Source of the DNA: Marivivens geojensis
GTDB lineage: Bacteria; Pseudomonadota; Alphaproteobacteria; Rhodobacterales; Rhodobacteraceae
Reading direction: 5' to 3'
Assembly (NCBI RefSeq): GCF_023540835.1
Contig: NZ_JALKCU010000002.1
Span: 310,001-374,000 of the forward strand
Length of the DNA stretch: 64,000 nucleotides
Shown here: positions 26,823 through 37,288 of the stretch, in pieces
Position numbering within the stretch: the stretch's first letter is position 1
Layout: each line of letters opens with the position of its first letter
Program-made: the position numbers and the translations under genes
The notes under the pieces: generated by a model
Database searches by the model: none
Told to the model about the DNA's origin: nothing
What the model saw: the letters and a program-made list of their open reading frames with translations, nothing else

Positions 26823-27991
26823 TCTCTGTCGCTGAGGCACAATCTCTTTGTCTCGCTCTCGCAACTCCGATGGCGACCGAAGAGGTGGCGTTGGCGGATG
26901 CGAACGGGCGGGTGATGGTGGTGCCTGCGGCGACGACGCGGGCGCAGCCTCCGTTTCGGTCGGCGGCGATGGATGGCTATGCTGTTCGGGACGCCGAAGT
27001 TCGGATCGGCGCAAGTTTTACCGTAGTGGGTGAATCCGCTGCGGGCCACGGCTGGAACCAGACATTAGAGGCGGGTCAGGCCGTTCGGATTTTCACAGGC
27101 GCCCCTGTGCCAGAGGGTGCTGACCATGTGGTGATCCAAGAGGATATCCACCGCGACGGTGACACAATCACGATCCAGCCGAACCTTGGGGACGGACCGA
27201 ATATCCGTCCACTGGGCGTGGATTTCGCGGCGGATTTCACGCTTTCCGCACCGCGCCGACTGAAATCGGCTGATCTCGCGCTTTTGGCGGCGATGAACGT
27301 GCCGACGGTGTCGGTGTCGCGAAAACCGCGCGTGGCCTTCCTCGCCACTGGGGACGAATTGGTGATGCCGGGTCAGACGCCAACGGACGACCAAATTATC
27401 GCGTCAAACGTCTATGCGCTCAAGGCAATGGTCGAGGATGCAGGCGGCGAAGGTATCATCCTCCCCATCGCGCCCGACACCGAGGACGGATTGCGCGCCG
27501 CGATGACGGACCTGTTCCAATACGATGTGGCCGTGACCATCGGCGGCGCATCGGTCGGCGATTATGATCTGGTGGGCAAGATCGGCGGCGAACTCGGCCT
27601 CAATCGCTCCTTCTACAAAATCGCCATGCGCCCAGGTAAGCCACTGATCGCAGGTGATTTTCAGGGGCGCCCCTACCTCGGCCTACCTGGGAACCCTGTC
27701 TCTGCCATCGTCTGCGGGATCATGTTCCTGATCCCCTTGGTCCGCAAATTACAGGGTCTGACCGAGGTCTTGCCAGAGACAACCCCTGTCCGCCTTGCCG
27801 CCGACCTCGGAAAAAACGGCCCACGCGAACACTACGAACGCGGCACGCTGAAAAACGGCGCGGTCACGGCGGCGCGGTCCCAAGACAGCTCACTTTTGTC
27901 GATCCTCGTGCAGTCCAACTGCCTGATCGTGCGACCACCGAATGATCCCCCCCGCACGGCAGGAGAGATGGTCGAGGTCATCGCCCTCTGA
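26819..27991 (+). CDS. moeA: Molybdopterin molybdenumtransferase
   Basis: Inserts molybdate into adenylylated molybdopterin. The 390-residue protein shows PPFRSAAMDGYAVR near residue 46, ARIFTGAP-type RIFTGAPVPEGADHVVIQED, ATGDELV, the MoCF motif TIGGASVGDYDLV near residue 240, and GLPGNPVSAIVCGIMF. Its start overlaps the GIY-YIG gene by four bases. Confidence 0.96.
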   Translation: MISVAEAQSLCLALATPMATEEVALADANGRVMVVPAATTRAQPPFRSAAMDGYAVRDAEVRIGASFTVVGESAAGHGWNQTLEAGQAVRIFTGAPVPEGADHVVIQEDIHRDGDTITIQPNLGDGPNIRPLGVDFAADFTLSAPRRLKSADLALLAAMNVPTVSVSRKPRVAFLATGDELVMPGQTPTDDQIIASNVYALKAMVEDAGGEGIILPIAPDTEDGLRAAMTDLFQYDVAVTIGGASVGDYDLVGKIGGELGLNRSFYKIAMRPGKPLIAGDFQGRPYLGLPGNPVSAIVCGIMFLIPLVRKLQGLTEVLPETTPVRLAADLGKNGPREHYERGTLKNGAVTAARSQDSSLLSILVQSNCLIVRPPNDPPRTAGEMVEVIAL

Positions 27992-28001
27992 CAGGTTCCC
28001 G

Positions 28002-28030
28002 TTGACACAAAACGAGAACACATGTAGAAC
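28002..28030 (+). promoter_or_regulatory. lexA promoter with SOS box
   Basis: GAAC-ACATGTA-GAAC at 28016-28030 is the GAAC-N7-GAAC (GTTC-N7-GTTC) LexA box known from Alphaproteobacteria. It overlaps a promoter with TTGACA at 28002-28007 and TAGAAC at 28025-28030 (17 bp spacer), so LexA binding would block RNA polymerase and autoregulate lexA. Confidence 0.9.
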
Positions 28031-28075
28031 AATGGCAAAACCTATGCGAACATTCGCTGCCATTGGGGACGAGCC

Positions 28076-28768
28076 ATGCTGACAAAGAAACAGCTCCAAC
28101 TACTCGAATTCATTCACACTCGCGTCCAGAAAGAAGGCGTTCCACCCTCGTTTGACGAGATGAAAGAGGAACTTGGCCTTCGGTCGAAATCGGGCATTCA
28201 CCGCCTGATCACGGGGCTAGAGGAACGCGGCTATATCACCCGCCTTGCGCACCGTGCCCGTGCGCTCGAAATCACCCGTCTGCCGGATGCGCTGGCAAAG
28301 AAATCGGGTGGCTTCCAACCACGCGTGATTGAGGGCGACCGCCCCGACAGCATCCCCCCTGCCGCCAAATCGGTGGAAAGCGTTGGCGCGCTCGAACTGC
28401 CTGTCATGGGCCGTATCGCTGCTGGCGTGCCGATTGCCGCCATTCAGGAAATTTCCCACAACGTTGCCGTCCCGCAGAGCATGATTGGCCAAGGCGAACA
28501 TTACGCGCTCGAGGTAAAGGGTGACTCGATGATCGACGCTGGCATCAATGACGGTGACATTGTGATTATCCGCGAAACCAAGACCGCATCGAACGGTGAT
28601 ATCGTGGTGGCGCTCGTCGAAGACGCCGAAGCCACGCTGAAAAAGTTCCGCCGTCAGAATGGGATGATCGCGCTAGAGGCTGCCAACCCAGCCTATGAAA
28701 CTCGTATCCTGCACGATCATCAGGTTAAGGTTCAGGGCCGTCTGGTCGGTTTGATCCGCACCTACTGA
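28076..28768 (+). CDS. lexA: LexA repressor
   Basis: SOS repressor that self-cleaves when RecA is activated. The 230-residue protein has an N-terminal winged helix ([20 protein letters not shown]), a linker, the Ala-Gly cleavage site in [13 protein letters not shown], the nucleophile serine in [15 protein letters not shown] and the lysine in AEATLKKF. The SOS box upstream confirms the role. It converges on comEC, their stops overlapping by 7 bp. Confidence 0.97.
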   Translation: MLTKKQLQLLEFIHTRVQKEGVPPSFDEMKEELGLRSKSGIHRLITGLEERGYITRLAHRARALEITRLPDALAKKSGGFQPRVIEGDRPDSIPPAAKSVESVGALELPVMGRIAAGVPIAAIQEISHNVAVPQSMIGQGEHYALEVKGDSMIDAGINDGDIVIIRETKTASNGDIVVALVEDAEATLKKFRRQNGMIALEAANPAYETRILHDHQVKVQGRLVGLIRTY

Positions 28769-30780
28769 CGCCCACCACCAGAATTCCAAAGCCGCTCGCC
28801 AGTCACCTGTCGGTCGGTTTTTAGTTGCCCGTCAGGCATAATCGCCACCGATCCGCTGTGCTGAAGCCTCTGTAAATCGAAGACCTCGCAGGGGCGATCC
28901 ACCTGATCACGTTGGTTCGTCACAACAATATCAGCCCCATCGCATCCTTCTAACTGGTCGAGCGCGGTTTTGCCGCGCACCAACAGAACGTCCCACCCCG
29001 CGACCTCGGTCCGATAGGTTCGCCCAACCACATTGAATCCTCCTCGCGCAGCCGAGACCTCTTGGCTTACTCCATCACCATCGTCGCGCAACCACGCCTC
29101 AGCCGCAAAACTATCGCCTGTTCCCCGCGAAAGGCTCCGCCCGTTGTCCGTCATCACGCCCAGCAATCCGCCCGTGTCCGAGACGAGCAAGGCAGGTCGT
29201 TCGCCCCCCGACCACAGCGCCAAACTGATCACCACTGGCACGACCCCACCCCACCGCAAGTGTCCTTGCCAAAGCACCACAAAGACCGCACCGAACGCCA
29301 ACACTGGCAAAACAAGGGGCGGCGGACTGACCACATAGCCCACCGCATTAGGCCACCCTGCCACCGTTGCGGACACCCAGAGGATCCAGCCGATCCCCTG
29401 CTCCATCAGCCACAACCCGATCCAGTCGAGCCCGAACGGAGTCAGCACGACTGTCAGCACCACCGCAGGCATAACGACGATCCCCATCACGGGCACCGCC
29501 ATGAGGTTCGCAATCAATCCGTAGTGCGAAAATTGGTTAAAATGGGCGGCTGAGAACGGCGCCGTTGCCAGCCCCGCCACCAAAGACGACAGAAACACCG
29601 CACCGACACCGCGCAAGGCCCGAGGCAGAAGATACCCGCGCCCGCGCATGGCGCCGAAGACTGCGACCAGCGCGGTTGTCGCAGCAAAGGACATCTGGAA
29701 ACCGGGGCCTGCGATTTCCTCTGGACGGGTCAGGATGACGATCGTCGCGGCAAACGCCACCGCCCGCAATGTCACGGCCCGACGGTCGAGTAAGACCGCC
29801 ACGAACATCACCGCAATCATGATGAACGCCCGCTCTGTCGCGACCGCCCGCCCAGACAGCAGCAGATAAAACGCCCCAACGCAGAGCGCGGCAACGGCTG
29901 CAATTTTCTTTACGGGAAGACGCAAAGCCACAGCAGGCCAAAGAGCCGCCCCCATGCGCATCGCAGCAAAAACCACTCCCGTCAGCAGCCCCATATGCAA
30001 CCCCGAAATGGCCAACAAATGCGCGAGGTTCGTGGCCCGCAGCCCCTCGACGACTTCCGCATCAATGGACGACCTGTCGCCCGTGAGGATCGCCGCTGCA
30101 AAGGCCCCGCTATCGCCCGTGAGCCGAGACCGGATATGGTCGCCGACCCTCATTCGCAGCACGTCAATAGCTAGCCCGCTCGGGTCATCATCCAGCGCCA
30201 AAACGGGCGTCCGCGTGTAGCCGACCGCGCCCAACTGATCGAACCACGCCGAGAGACGGAAATCGAATCCCCCCGGCTCGACCGGACCAGAGGGCGGCGA
30301 GAGGTGCCCCGTGAGGATCACAACCAGCCCCGGAACGGGGTCAATCCACCCCTGATTACCATGCAGCGACACCCTGATACGGGCGGGCGTTCGGTCTGGC
30401 GCAAGGTTTTCCAACACAACATGATCGAGCGTCAAACGTACGGCATCGGACTGCGATCGGTCGATTTGCACGATACGCCCTTCAATCGGACCGTAGTAGC
30501 GGAACCCCAATTGCGGGGCAGCGACCGCATTCGCCCGAACGCCTGCGATCAGAAAGCCAAACAAAATCAGGGCTATACCTATCCACACGACCCGCGCGCC
30601 ACGCCAGACCACAGCTAAAACACCCGACAAGCCGATCCCGCCACAGACAATCGCCCAGTGAGCCAAGCTCGGTTCAGACCTTGCCGCGAAATATCCCGCG
30701 ACGCCAATGCCCAGACCGACGGTCACCCAGTTAACGGAATGTCCACGCTGTAACGCGAGGTTTGCCCTCATCCATCCCAT
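28762..30780 (-). CDS. comEC: ComEC/Rec2-family DNA uptake channel
   Basis: Predicted inner-membrane channel for uptake of single-stranded DNA. The 672-residue protein has an N-terminal multi-span region, the soluble DUF4131-like part ([19 protein letters not shown]), then the Competence domain with [17 protein letters not shown] and [16 protein letters not shown], and further membrane spans. The C-terminal domain (residues about 540-672) is short, as in other Alphaproteobacteria, and seems to lack intact metallo-beta-lactamase motifs. The ATG at 30780 is a choice among ATGs at 30780 and 30771. The frame continues open across gltX on the antisense strand, which is a shadow. Confidence 0.88.
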   Translation of the reverse strand: MGWMRANLALQRGHSVNWVTVGLGIGVAGYFAARSEPSLAHWAIVCGGIGLSGVLAVVWRGARVVWIGIALILFGFLIAGVRANAVAAPQLGFRYYGPIEGRIVQIDRSQSDAVRLTLDHVVLENLAPDRTPARIRVSLHGNQGWIDPVPGLVVILTGHLSPPSGPVEPGGFDFRLSAWFDQLGAVGYTRTPVLALDDDPSGLAIDVLRMRVGDHIRSRLTGDSGAFAAAILTGDRSSIDAEVVEGLRATNLAHLLAISGLHMGLLTGVVFAAMRMGAALWPAVALRLPVKKIAAVAALCVGAFYLLLSGRAVATERAFIMIAVMFVAVLLDRRAVTLRAVAFAATIVILTRPEEIAGPGFQMSFAATTALVAVFGAMRGRGYLLPRALRGVGAVFLSSLVAGLATAPFSAAHFNQFSHYGLIANLMAVPVMGIVVMPAVVLTVVLTPFGLDWIGLWLMEQGIGWILWVSATVAGWPNAVGYVVSPPPLVLPVLAFGAVFVVLWQGHLRWGGVVPVVISLALWSGGERPALLVSDTGGLLGVMTDNGRSLSRGTGDSFAAEAWLRDDGDGVSQEVSAARGGFNVVGRTYRTEVAGWDVLLVRGKTALDQLEGCDGADIVVTNQRDQVDRPCEVFDLQRLQHSGSVAIMPDGQLKTDRQVTGERLWNSGGGRQ

Positions 30781-30861
30781 CACGCGCACTTGTCCTGCCC
30801 CCGTCCGGCCTATATCCCCTTCACTTGAGCCGACCATGGTTAGCGAAAGGTTAAATTGCCC

Positions 30862-32265
30862 ATGTCCCAAACGCCCGTCGTCACCCGCATCGCGCCGTCT
30901 CCGACCGGATACATGCACATCGGAACCGCCCGCACTGCGCTGTTCAGCTGGCTCTATGCCCGTGGACGGGGTGGGAAATTCCTGCTGCGGATCGAAGACA
31001 CCGACCGTGAACGCTCCACGCCCGAAGCGACCGAGGCGATCCTCAAGGGGATGGAGTGGCTGGGCCTTGATTACGACGGCGACGCGATCAGCCAGTTTGA
31101 ACGCGCGGACCGTCATGCTGAAGTTGCGCATGAAATGCTGGCTTCTGGTCACGCGTATAAATGCTTCGCGAGCCAAGACGAAATTCAGGCCTTCCGCGAC
31201 GCGGCCAAGGCCGAGGGCAAATCGACCCTCTATCGCAGCCCATGGCGTGATGCTGATCCATCCACCCACCCTGATGCGCCTTATGTGATCCGTGTGAAGG
31301 CTCCGCTTGAGGGCACCACTGTGATCCACGATCAGGTCCAAGGCGACGTGACGATCCGCAACGACCAGCTCGACGATATGATCGTGCTTCGCTCGGATGG
31401 CACCCCGACCTATATGCTGGCCGTTGTGGTCGATGACCACGATATGGGTGTGACCCATGTGATCCGTGGCGACGACCACCTCAACAACGCGGCCCGCCAG
31501 ATGCTGGTCTACACCGCAATGGGCTGGCCGCTTCCTGTTTACGCGCACATCCCGCTGATCTTTGGCCCAGATGGTAAGAAACTGTCGAAACGCCACGGCG
31601 CAACGGGCGTCGATGAATATCAGACCATGGGTTACCCTGCCGCTGGCATGCGCAACTACCTCGCACGTCTGGGGTGGAGCCACGGCGACGACGAATTCTT
31701 TACCGACGCTCAGGCGATGGAGTGGTTCGATTTCAATGGAATCGGCAAATCCCCGTCACGGTTTGACTTCAAAAAACTCGAGAACCTCTGCGGTCAGCAC
31801 ATTGCTAACGCTAACGATGCCGCACTGCTGCATGAACTCGAGGCATTTTTGGCCTCCACAGGGGCAAACCCACTGACAGACGACCAACGCGACGCAATGA
31901 CGCGAGGTATGTACTGCCTCAAGGAACGGGCAAAGACTTTCCCAGAACTCCTTGAAAAAGCACACTTTATCATGGCATCGCGCCCTCTGGATATGGATGA
32001 AAAAGCGGAAAAGGCTCTCGATCCTGTATCCCGTGGTATACTGTCAGAATTGACGCCGCAGTTGCAAAATGCTAGCTGGGATCGAGACACGCTGGAGGGG
32101 ATCGTCGCAGCAGTCGCAGAAGCAAACGACACGAAGCTGGGCAAACTTGCCGCGCCGCTTCGGTCGGCTCTCGCAGGCCGCGCAGTAACCCCTAGTGTTT
32201 TTGATATGATGCTTGTCCTGGGGCGGGACGAAACTGTTGCACGTCTGAAAGATGTGACCGCCTAA
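30862..32265 (+). CDS. gltX: Glutamyl-tRNA synthetase
   Basis: Charges tRNA-Glu. The 467-residue class I synthetase has the HIGH motif as MHIGTART near residue 16 and KMSKS as [10 protein letters not shown] near residue 240, with [10 protein letters not shown] and FPEL-type C-terminal helices. The ATG at 30862 starts [16 protein letters not shown]; a TTG two codons earlier is also in frame. It is divergent from comEC and followed by gltA. Confidence 0.96.
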   Translation: MSQTPVVTRIAPSPTGYMHIGTARTALFSWLYARGRGGKFLLRIEDTDRERSTPEATEAILKGMEWLGLDYDGDAISQFERADRHAEVAHEMLASGHAYKCFASQDEIQAFRDAAKAEGKSTLYRSPWRDADPSTHPDAPYVIRVKAPLEGTTVIHDQVQGDVTIRNDQLDDMIVLRSDGTPTYMLAVVVDDHDMGVTHVIRGDDHLNNAARQMLVYTAMGWPLPVYAHIPLIFGPDGKKLSKRHGATGVDEYQTMGYPAAGMRNYLARLGWSHGDDEFFTDAQAMEWFDFNGIGKSPSRFDFKKLENLCGQHIANANDAALLHELEAFLASTGANPLTDDQRDAMTRGMYCLKERAKTFPELLEKAHFIMASRPLDMDEKAEKALDPVSRGILSELTPQLQNASWDRDTLEGIVAAVAEANDTKLGKLAAPLRSALAGRAVTPSVFDMMLVLGRDETVARLKDVTA

Positions 32266-32266
32266 C

Positions 32267-32287
32267 ACGACGTTTACTTAACGTCGT
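32267..32287 (+). promoter_or_regulatory. Perfect 8 bp hairpin between gltX and gltA
   Basis: ACGACGTT-TACTT-AACGTCGT immediately follows the gltX stop. No T run follows (TATATACT comes next), so it may be a weak terminator, a processing site or an operator at the gltA promoter. Confidence 0.45.
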
Positions 32288-32356
32288 TATATACTGGGAT
32301 TACGACCAACGTCTCGGCGCGACACGCGCGCCGAGCTCCTAAACAGGGGAAAGAGA

Positions 32357-33652
32357 ATGGCCGAGAACACTAGAAACGCCACACTGACAATCGACGGGAC
32401 CTCTTATGAGTTGCCGATCCTGTCGCCAACCCAAGGTCCGGACGTCATCGACATCCGCAAACTCTACGGTCAGGCCGGCGTGTTCACCTACGACCCAGGC
32501 TTCACATCGACCGCGTCGTGCGACTCCACCATCACCTATATCGACGGTGACAAAGGTGAACTGCAGCACCGCGGTTACTCGATCGAGGATCTGGCCGAGA
32601 ACTCGCACTACCTCGAAGTGTGCTACCTCCTGCTCTACGGTAACCTGCCGTCCAAAGAAGAGCTGGAAAAGTTCGAGACCACGATCACCCGTCACACGAT
32701 GATCCACGAACAGATGCACATGTTCTTCCGTGGCTTCCGTCGTGACAGCCACCCGATGGCGACCATGGTGGGCGTTGTTGGCGCGATGTCTGCGTTCTAC
32801 CACGACTCGACCGATGTGAACGACGAACGTCAGCGTGAAATCGCGTCTCATCGTCTAATCGCGAAAATGCCGACCATCGCTGCAATGGCGTATAAATATT
32901 CGATCGGCCAGCCGTTCGTATATCCGCGCAACGACCTCGACTATGCGGCGAACTTCATCCACATGTGCTTCTCTGTGCCTGCGGAAGAATACAAGGTTGA
33001 CCCGATCCTTGCTCGCGCAATGGACCGTATCTTTACCCTGCACGCTGACCACGAACAGAACGCATCGACCTCGACCGTGCGTCTCGCATCGTCCTCGGGT
33101 GCAAACCCGTTCGCATGTATCGCAGCAGGCATCGCATGTCTCTGGGGTCCGGCACACGGCGGCGCAAACCAAGCATGTCTCGAAATGCTCAAGGAAATCG
33201 GCACCGTTGACCGCATTCCTGAGTTTATCGCACGTGCAAAAGACAAGAACGATCCGTTCCGTCTGATGGGCTTTGGCCACCGCGTTTACAAAAACATGGA
33301 CCCACGCGCGACCGTTATGAAACAGTCCGCAGACGAAGTTCTGGAACTCCTCGGCGTTGAAAACAACCCGCTCCTGCAGGTTGCCAAAGAACTGGAACAC
33401 ATCGCGCTGAACGACCCATACTTCATCGAGAAGAAACTGTTCCCGAACGTCGACTTCTACTCGGGCATCATCCTCGAAGCGATGGGCTTCCCGACCTCGA
33501 TGTTCACACCGATCTTTGCGCTGTCGCGCACCGTTGGTTGGATTTCGCAGTGGAAAGAACAGCTGGGCGATCCGCAGATGAAAATTGGCCGTCCGCGCCA
33601 GTTGTTCCTCGGCGAAACGCTCCGCAAATACGTTCCAGCCGAAGAACGCTAA
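32357..33652 (+). CDS. gltA: Citrate synthase
   Basis: Condenses oxaloacetate and acetyl-CoA to start the TCA cycle. The 431-residue type II (hexameric-type) enzyme has [12 protein letters not shown], the active-site histidine regions [15 protein letters not shown] and [33 protein letters not shown], and the catalytic Asp in [28 protein letters not shown] precedes the ATG. It ends at two tandem terminators. Confidence 0.97.
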   Translation: MAENTRNATLTIDGTSYELPILSPTQGPDVIDIRKLYGQAGVFTYDPGFTSTASCDSTITYIDGDKGELQHRGYSIEDLAENSHYLEVCYLLLYGNLPSKEELEKFETTITRHTMIHEQMHMFFRGFRRDSHPMATMVGVVGAMSAFYHDSTDVNDERQREIASHRLIAKMPTIAAMAYKYSIGQPFVYPRNDLDYAANFIHMCFSVPAEEYKVDPILARAMDRIFTLHADHEQNASTSTVRLASSSGANPFACIAAGIACLWGPAHGGANQACLEMLKEIGTVDRIPEFIARAKDKNDPFRLMGFGHRVYKNMDPRATVMKQSADEVLELLGVENNPLLQVAKELEHIALNDPYFIEKKLFPNVDFYSGIILEAMGFPTSMFTPIFALSRTVGWISQWKEQLGDPQMKIGRPRQLFLGETLRKYVPAEER

Positions 33653-33660
33653 AAACACAA

Positions 33661-33687
33661 AAGGCCACCCAATCGGGTGGCCTTTTT
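33661..33687 (+). terminator. Intrinsic terminator 1 after gltA
   Basis: AAGGCCACCC-AATC-GGGTGGCCTT followed by TTT. Confidence 0.92.
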
Positions 33688-33697
33688 CTGTGACGAT

Positions 33698-33724
33698 CGG
33701 GCCGCCGAATGACGGCCCGTTTTT
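33698..33724 (+). terminator. Second tandem terminator after gltA
   Basis: CGGGCCG (33698-33704) pairs with CGGCCCG (33713-33719), followed by TTTTT. It prevents read-through into the convergent crotonase. Confidence 0.75.
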
Positions 33725-33726
33725 CG

Positions 33727-34503
33727 TTAACGCCCTTCGAATTTCGCGGGACGTTTTTCAAGGAAGGCCACGACCCCTTCGCGGAAATCGCGGGTCTTAC
33801 CACATTTCCCCTGCAGACGCGCCTCAACATCCAACTGCTCCGCCAGCGTGTTCGACTGGCTTGCGCGCAGCGCTTCTTTCAGGTGGCGGTAGGTCTCTGT
33901 CGGACCGCTGGCGAGGTGCGCCGCACGCGCACGCCAATGCGCCTCAAACCCCTCCGCAGGCACCGCCTCATAGATCATGCCCCAGTCAGAGGCCTGCTGC
34001 GCGGTGATCTTGTCCGCAAACATTGCCATGCCCATCGCCTTGGCCATACCGACCTGACGCGGCAGCAACCATGTTCCGCCCGCATCGGGGATCAATGCAA
34101 TCTTTGAAAACGCCTGCATGAAATATGCGTTGTCAGCCGCGATCACCACGTCAGCCCCCAGCGCAAGGTTCGCCCCTGCCCCAACAGCACCGCCATTTAC
34201 CGCAGCGATCACAGGCACAGGGCAATCATACATCGCGTTCAGCATCGGCACATATTCGTCGCGCAGCACCCGCGCGAGGTCGAGGTTCGCCGCATTGCCA
34301 CCGTCGCCCAAATCCTGACCCGAACAGAACGCAGCCCCCGCGCCGGTCAGCACGATCACCCGCGCACGGGTTTCAGCATCCTTGATCGCATGGGTAACCT
34401 CTGCACGCATCTGCGCGTTCAGGGCGTTCATTTTGTCAGGGCGGTTCAGGGTGATCACCGCGATATTATCGGTGATGTCCAGCGTGATGGCGGAATAATC
34501 CAT
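33727..34503 (-). CDS. Enoyl-CoA hydratase/isomerase, PaaG-like
   Basis: A 258-residue crotonase. AAFCSGQDLGD marks the first oxyanion-hole region; GGAVGAGANLALGADVVIAA and KIALIPDAGGTWLLPRQVG follow, the last being characteristic of PaaG (1,2-epoxyphenylacetyl-CoA isomerase) and relatives, with Asp in place of the second catalytic Glu. Ring-epoxide CoA isomerase activity is possible but other paa genes are not present. The ATG at 34503 is chosen by family start (MDYSAITLDITD). It is last in the minus-strand ccm block, 66 bp from ccmH. Confidence 0.85.
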   Translation of the reverse strand: MDYSAITLDITDNIAVITLNRPDKMNALNAQMRAEVTHAIKDAETRARVIVLTGAGAAFCSGQDLGDGGNAANLDLARVLRDEYVPMLNAMYDCPVPVIAAVNGGAVGAGANLALGADVVIAADNAYFMQAFSKIALIPDAGGTWLLPRQVGMAKAMGMAMFADKITAQQASDWGMIYEAVPAEGFEAHWRARAAHLASGPTETYRHLKEALRASQSNTLAEQLDVEARLQGKCGKTRDFREGVVAFLEKRPAKFEGR

Positions 34504-34569
34504 GAGGGCTCCTCTGTGTCTCGGGCAGAGACTAGCAATGCCCGAGATGCAGAAAAGCAAAACCGTGCG

Positions 34570-35016
34570 TCACGACTTCATTATTTCCTCAAGACGCGCT
34601 TTTTCTGCGTCCGTCAGAGCATCGGAAGATGCCGTTCCCTTGCGCCGCACCGTGGCAAAGCCAGCACCAAGCGCGAGCAACAGCATCCCAAGGGGGGCGA
34701 CCCATAGGATCATGTTAAACCCATCTTTCGTGGGTTCGAGCAGCACATATTCACCGTAGCGGGCCACGATGAAATCCACGACCTCTTCGTTCGTGTCGCC
34801 CTCAATCAAACGATCCCGCACCAAAAGCCGCAGTTCGCGGCTGATGGCAGAGTTGGAATCGTCGATGTTTTCGTTCTGGCAAACAGGACAGCGCAGCCCT
34901 TTTGAAATGTCGCGCGCACGTGTCTCCAGCACCTGATCGTCGAGCACCTCATCAGGTTGCACCGCCATCACAGGCGTCGAGAGCGTCAGCAGAGCTGCTA
35001 GCAAGAGCCGTTTCAT
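34570..35016 (-). CDS. ccmH: Cytochrome c maturation protein CcmH
   Basis: Thiol reductant of the heme-ligation step. The 148-residue protein has a signal peptide (RLLLAALLTLSTPVMA), the CxxC motif LRCPVCQNENI near residue 43, and a C-terminal membrane segment (ILWVAPLGMLLLALGAGFA). The ATG overlaps the ccmF stop by four bases, so translation is coupled. Confidence 0.95.
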   Translation of the reverse strand: MKRLLLAALLTLSTPVMAVQPDEVLDDQVLETRARDISKGLRCPVCQNENIDDSNSAISRELRLLVRDRLIEGDTNEEVVDFIVARYGEYVLLEPTKDGFNMILWVAPLGMLLLALGAGFATVRRKGTASSDALTDAEKARLEEIMKS

Positions 35017-36992
35017 TCTGCCGCCACCATATTCGCTTTCGCCTTTGATTTCGCACCACCTGCGGCGACGCGCAAACGACGATCGGAGAGTGAAATTGCA
35101 CCGCCCAAGGCCATCAGCAACGACCCTGCCCAAATCCAGTTGGCAAAGGGTTTGATGTAGGTGCGCACCGCCCAGCCACCGTCGTCCTGCGGATCACCGA
35201 TGACGACATAGATGTCCTCAAACACGCCGTTGCGAATACCCGCTTCGGTCGTCGGCATCGCCGCGACTTGGTAGAACCGTTTTTCTGGGTGAAGGGTGGT
35301 CAGGAACTCTCCGTTTTCTTTGACGGTAAAGGTTCCCATTTGACTCAGGAAGTTCGGCCCCTCAACACGGTCCACCGCGTCCAAGGTCAGCTCCCATTTG
35401 TCGATGGTAAAGGATTCACCAATGGCGAGCGTGCGGATGTCTTCCTGCTCCCAAGCCATGAGCGTCGCGATTGCGAACATCGTGATGCCAAGGCCAGAGT
35501 GCGCCGTGAACTTGCCCCAATCGGCACGTGGCAGATTGCGGATACGGCGCAGACGGTCGGACACAGACGCCTGCCCTGCCCGCTGCCATAGGTCCATCAT
35601 CGCACCGAACACGACCCACGCGCCCAAGATCACGCCAATCGGCCCCATCGCGGAATTGCCCGTCTGCATCGCAAAGGCCAAACCACCCAAGGCCACGGCA
35701 AGGATCAACACCGCCCACATCGGTTTCATCGCTTTGGCGACCGATCCGCGTTTCCACGCGAGAACCGCACCCGGCGGCAGGATCACGGCAAGCGCGACAA
35801 AGAACGGCGTGAAGGCCGCGTTAAAGAACGGTGCACCGACCGATAGCGTCCGCCCTGTCGTCATTTCAGCCACCAGCGGCCAGAGCGTGCCCACAAAGAC
35901 CACGAACGCCGACACCGCGAGGAGGATATTGTTCATCACTAGCGCGCTTTCACGGCTAACGAGAGAGAACACGCCCTTGGCCTCTAGGCTACCCGCGCGG
36001 AATGAAAACAGGGTCAGCGCCCCACCGACAAAGACAAACAGAATGCCGAGGATAAACACCCCACGCTCTGGATCGTTGGCAAAAGCGTGAACCGAGGTAA
36101 TGACGCCAGACCGCACAAGGAACGTTCCCAAGAGCGAGAAGCCGAACGCAAGGATCGCCAGAAGGATCGTCCAGCTTTTCAGGCTTTCACGTTTCTCGGT
36201 CACGATAGCCGAATGCAACAGCGCAGCGGCCAGAAGCCACGGCATAAAGGATGCGTTTTCAACAGGGTCCCAGAACCAGAACCCGCCCCAGCCCAGTTCG
36301 TAATAAGCCCACCACGACCCAAGGCCGATCCCGATGGTCAGGAAAATCCACGCGGCCAGCGTCCACGGACGCACCCAACGCGCCCACGCCGCGTCGACAC
36401 GACCTTCGATCAGAGCGGCCACCGCAAAAGAGAACGCCATCGAGAGGCCCACATAGCCGAGGTAGAGGAACGGCGGGTGGAACGCCAAACCAGGGTCCTG
36501 AAGCAGCGGGTTGAGGTCTTGACCGTTGAAGGGGGGCACCTGAAGCCGCAGAAACGGGTTCGAGGTAAAGATGATAAAGGCATAGAACGCGACCGAAATC
36601 GTCGACTGAACCGCCAGCACCCGCGCCTTGAGCGTGTCGGGAAGGTTGCCGCCAAACCAGCTCGCACAGGCGCCGAATAGGGTCAGGATCAACAGCCACA
36701 AGAGCATCGACCCCTCGTGGTTGCCCCAAACGCCCGACACTTTGTACAGCATCGGTTTGTCACTGTGAGAGTTCATCGTGACCAGTTTCAGCGAAAAGTC
36801 AGAGGTGACAAACGCATAGGTCAGGGCCGCAAAACTAAAGCCTACAAGGATCAGTTGCGAGGTGGCCGCGGGGTCCGCGACCGCCATCCAGTTACGCCAG
36901 CCCTTTTGGGCGCCGATCATAGGGATCACCATCTGGATGATAGCGATGCCAAAGCCCAGAATCAGGGCAAAGTGTCCGAGTTCAGTAATCAT
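35013..36992 (-). CDS. ccmF: Cytochrome c-type biogenesis protein CcmF
   Basis: Heme lyase subunit. The 659-residue multi-span membrane protein has the WWD domain WGGFWFWDPVENASFMPW near residue 240, GSLLLWxL-type HEGSMLLWLLIL, and conserved histidines around it. It would normally follow ccmE directly; here a three-gene lysis cassette lies between ccmE and ccmF on the same strand. Confidence 0.96.
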   Translation of the reverse strand: MITELGHFALILGFGIAIIQMVIPMIGAQKGWRNWMAVADPAATSQLILVGFSFAALTYAFVTSDFSLKLVTMNSHSDKPMLYKVSGVWGNHEGSMLLWLLILTLFGACASWFGGNLPDTLKARVLAVQSTISVAFYAFIIFTSNPFLRLQVPPFNGQDLNPLLQDPGLAFHPPFLYLGYVGLSMAFSFAVAALIEGRVDAAWARWVRPWTLAAWIFLTIGIGLGSWWAYYELGWGGFWFWDPVENASFMPWLLAAALLHSAIVTEKRESLKSWTILLAILAFGFSLLGTFLVRSGVITSVHAFANDPERGVFILGILFVFVGGALTLFSFRAGSLEAKGVFSLVSRESALVMNNILLAVSAFVVFVGTLWPLVAEMTTGRTLSVGAPFFNAAFTPFFVALAVILPPGAVLAWKRGSVAKAMKPMWAVLILAVALGGLAFAMQTGNSAMGPIGVILGAWVVFGAMMDLWQRAGQASVSDRLRRIRNLPRADWGKFTAHSGLGITMFAIATLMAWEQEDIRTLAIGESFTIDKWELTLDAVDRVEGPNFLSQMGTFTVKENGEFLTTLHPEKRFYQVAAMPTTEAGIRNGVFEDIYVVIGDPQDDGGWAVRTYIKPFANWIWAGSLLMALGGAISLSDRRLRVAAGGAKSKAKANMVAAE

Positions 36993-37078
36993 GCGATCTT
37001 TCTAACGTATTCGGGCGATCATCCCAATCACAACGGGGCGATTGGGCGTGGTTTCTTCTGGTTCACCTTGACGCAGGG

Positions 37079-37288
37079 CTAAACCGACAAGGCCATTCCC
37101 CCTGCGACTACATAGGCCACCATCGCCATAATCAACCCGCCCATCACCAGACGGATCAGCCATTTCAGCATGTCTTCAATGGCATGAAGGCGAGAGTCCA
37201 CCGTTGCGCGGACCACTTCGTCCACGGCGTTTGACGTCTCCAACCGTGCGATCCGCTGGTCCACAAGCTGCGCCCATTCATCGGTCAT
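37079..37288 (-). CDS. Small XhlA-like membrane protein of the lysis cassette
   Basis: A 69-residue protein with an amphipathic N-terminal half (residues about 5-40, possible short coiled coil: QLVDQRIARLETSNAVDEVV) and a C-terminal membrane segment (LVMGGLIMAMVAYVVAGG). This layout resembles hemolysin XhlA/phage accessory holin proteins. It overlaps the holin gene by 11 bp and precedes ccmF by 86 bp. Confidence 0.6.
   Translation of the reverse strand: MTDEWAQLVDQRIARLETSNAVDEVVRATVDSRLHAIEDMLKWLIRLVMGGLIMAMVAYVVAGGMALSV

Noticed and set aside
30781-31683. 300-residue N-terminal extension of comEC across gltX
   Set aside because: The extension is antisense to gltX, and ComEC features begin only after residue 300 of the long frame.
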